From positions 40,943 to 96,016 of the forward strand of contig JAUJOR010000017.1 in the NCBI GenBank assembly GCA_030447525.1: a stretch of DNA of 55,074 nucleotides, in the 5' to 3' direction. Position 1 is the stretch's first letter; each line of letters starts with the position of its first letter. The DNA is from Chloroflexota bacterium. Lineage in GTDB: Bacteria > Chloroflexota > UBA11872 > UBA12225. Shown here piece by piece: positions 54,777 through 55,074 of the stretch. The translations under genes and the position numbers were made by a program. Under the pieces are notes generated by a model. The model did no database searches and was not told the origin of the DNA. It saw only the letters and a list, made by a program, of their open reading frames with translations.

Positions 54777-55074
54777 CACGCCGAGTATACATCACCATGT
54801 ACATCGCACGACGCAGACCCACGGCCTCGGCTGGTGCCGGTGATCCTGGATGGAGGTCGAGGTGGAGCAGCACCTGGGCGCCGAGCGCGACGAGGGCAGC
54901 GCCGAGCGCGACGAGGGCTCAGATGTGGGTAGGCCTCAAACAGGACTGCCAGGTCTGGGTCCTGGGCCAGGCGCTTGAGCACCAGCTCCACCGAGATGCG
55001 AGTCCCCTTGATCGTCGGCTTCCCTGCCAGGAGGTCGGGGTGGGTGACAATCCGGTCGCCGTAGTGCTTGGTCA
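54776..55074 (-). CDS. DUF433-type protein, 5' end cut by the window edge
   Basis: From the edge the frame reads TKHYGDRIVTHPDLLAGKPTIKGTRISVELVLKRLAQDPDLAVLFEAYPHLS in several family blocks, the DUF433 antitoxin-like fold; the start codon seems to be cut by one base. After PHLS the family-typical PEDV...A end is missing and an Arg/Pro-rich tail follows, caused by a 21-nt tandem repeat (54878-54919). The frame runs on into the promoter of the toxin-antitoxin pair, so the gene is probably truncated or frameshifted there. Confidence 0.6.
   Translation of the reverse strand, partial: TKHYGDRIVTHPDLLAGKPTIKGTRISVELVLKRLAQDPDLAVLFEAYPHLSPRRARRCPRRARRPGAAPPRPPSRITGTSRGRGSASCDVHGDVYSA
54784..54801 (-). 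promoter_or_regulatory. -10 element and overlapping operator of the toxin-antitoxin pair
   Basis: TATACT (54789-54784, minus strand) overlaps the perfect inverted repeat TACAT-CACC-ATGTA (54788-54801). An antitoxin dimer on the repeat would block the promoter. No good -35 is seen. Confidence 0.55.
54878..54919. repeat. 21-nt tandem repeat x2 in the DUF433 gene
   Basis: Two copies of a 21-nt unit (GCGCCGAGCGCGACGAGGGC plus one base) that differ only in the last base. They coincide with the point where the protein stops looking like its family. Confidence 0.88.

Overview
This 55-kb window is high-GC bacterial chromosome, dense and mostly made of short operons. Gene content (an HspR-type MerR regulator beside cbpA, hsp20 and lon; a TldD/TldE pair; a J-domain protein with Ig-like repeats; many Gfo/Idh/MocA dehydrogenases; cytosolic histidine kinases with single-domain receivers) and base composition suggest a Chloroflexota-like heterotroph, perhaps thermophilic. 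This is inference from gene types; no rRNA or tRNA gene is present to confirm it.

Left part (1-19 kb): a minus-strand T-box leader with its own promoter and terminator feeds a gene that runs off the left edge. Next comes a large Lhr-type helicase preceded by a palindrome that fits the cyanobacterial LexA box. Then follow a peptide-type ABC binding lipoprotein, a D-Ala-D-Ala carboxypeptidase, tldE and a frameshifted tldD, a J-domain/Ig-like protein, a Gfo/Idh oxidoreductase overlapping a penicillin-acylase-family hydrolase, and an iron alcohol dehydrogenase.

Middle (19-42 kb): a 29-residue basic protein with its own terminator; two histidine kinases with two single-domain receivers and an unusual operator-like array (22246-22303); a sugar-acid operon (L-2-keto-3-deoxyarabonate dehydratase plus MFS transporter); a decayed sugar-binding protein gene and a decayed tyrosine recombinase; an aldose epimerase/oxidoreductase operon; an HdeD-like membrane protein; the heat-shock cluster cbpA-hspR-(YtxH-like)-hsp20-lon; a third receiver protein; small membrane and envelope proteins; an SGNH hydrolase; and the primary sigma factor.

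Right part (42-55 kb): a secreted Gly-X-Thr-rich protein, a cupin, a GH127 beta-L-arabinofuranosidase followed by a Gfo/Idh oxidoreductase, an aspartic-protease-like membrane protein, a decayed ABC transporter, an IS605-type tnpB element whose reading frame is split by a 501-nt cassette holding an antisense HNH endonuclease gene, a monooxygenase-fold protein, an MFS/hydrolase pair, a PIN/antitoxin pair and the end of a DUF433 gene.

Two themes run through the window. First, L-arabinose and other plant-sugar use: GH127 releases arabinose, an epimerase and dehydrogenases process sugars, and the KDA dehydratase belongs to the oxidative arabinose route. Second, short tandem duplications (often 15 nt, also 13, 18, 21, 38 and 55 nt) recur in coding linkers, at stop codons and between genes. 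One of them, a perfect 55-bp duplication, breaks cbpA. tldD and lon each carry a single small frameshift as well, so either these genes are decaying or phase-variable, or the assembly has indel errors.
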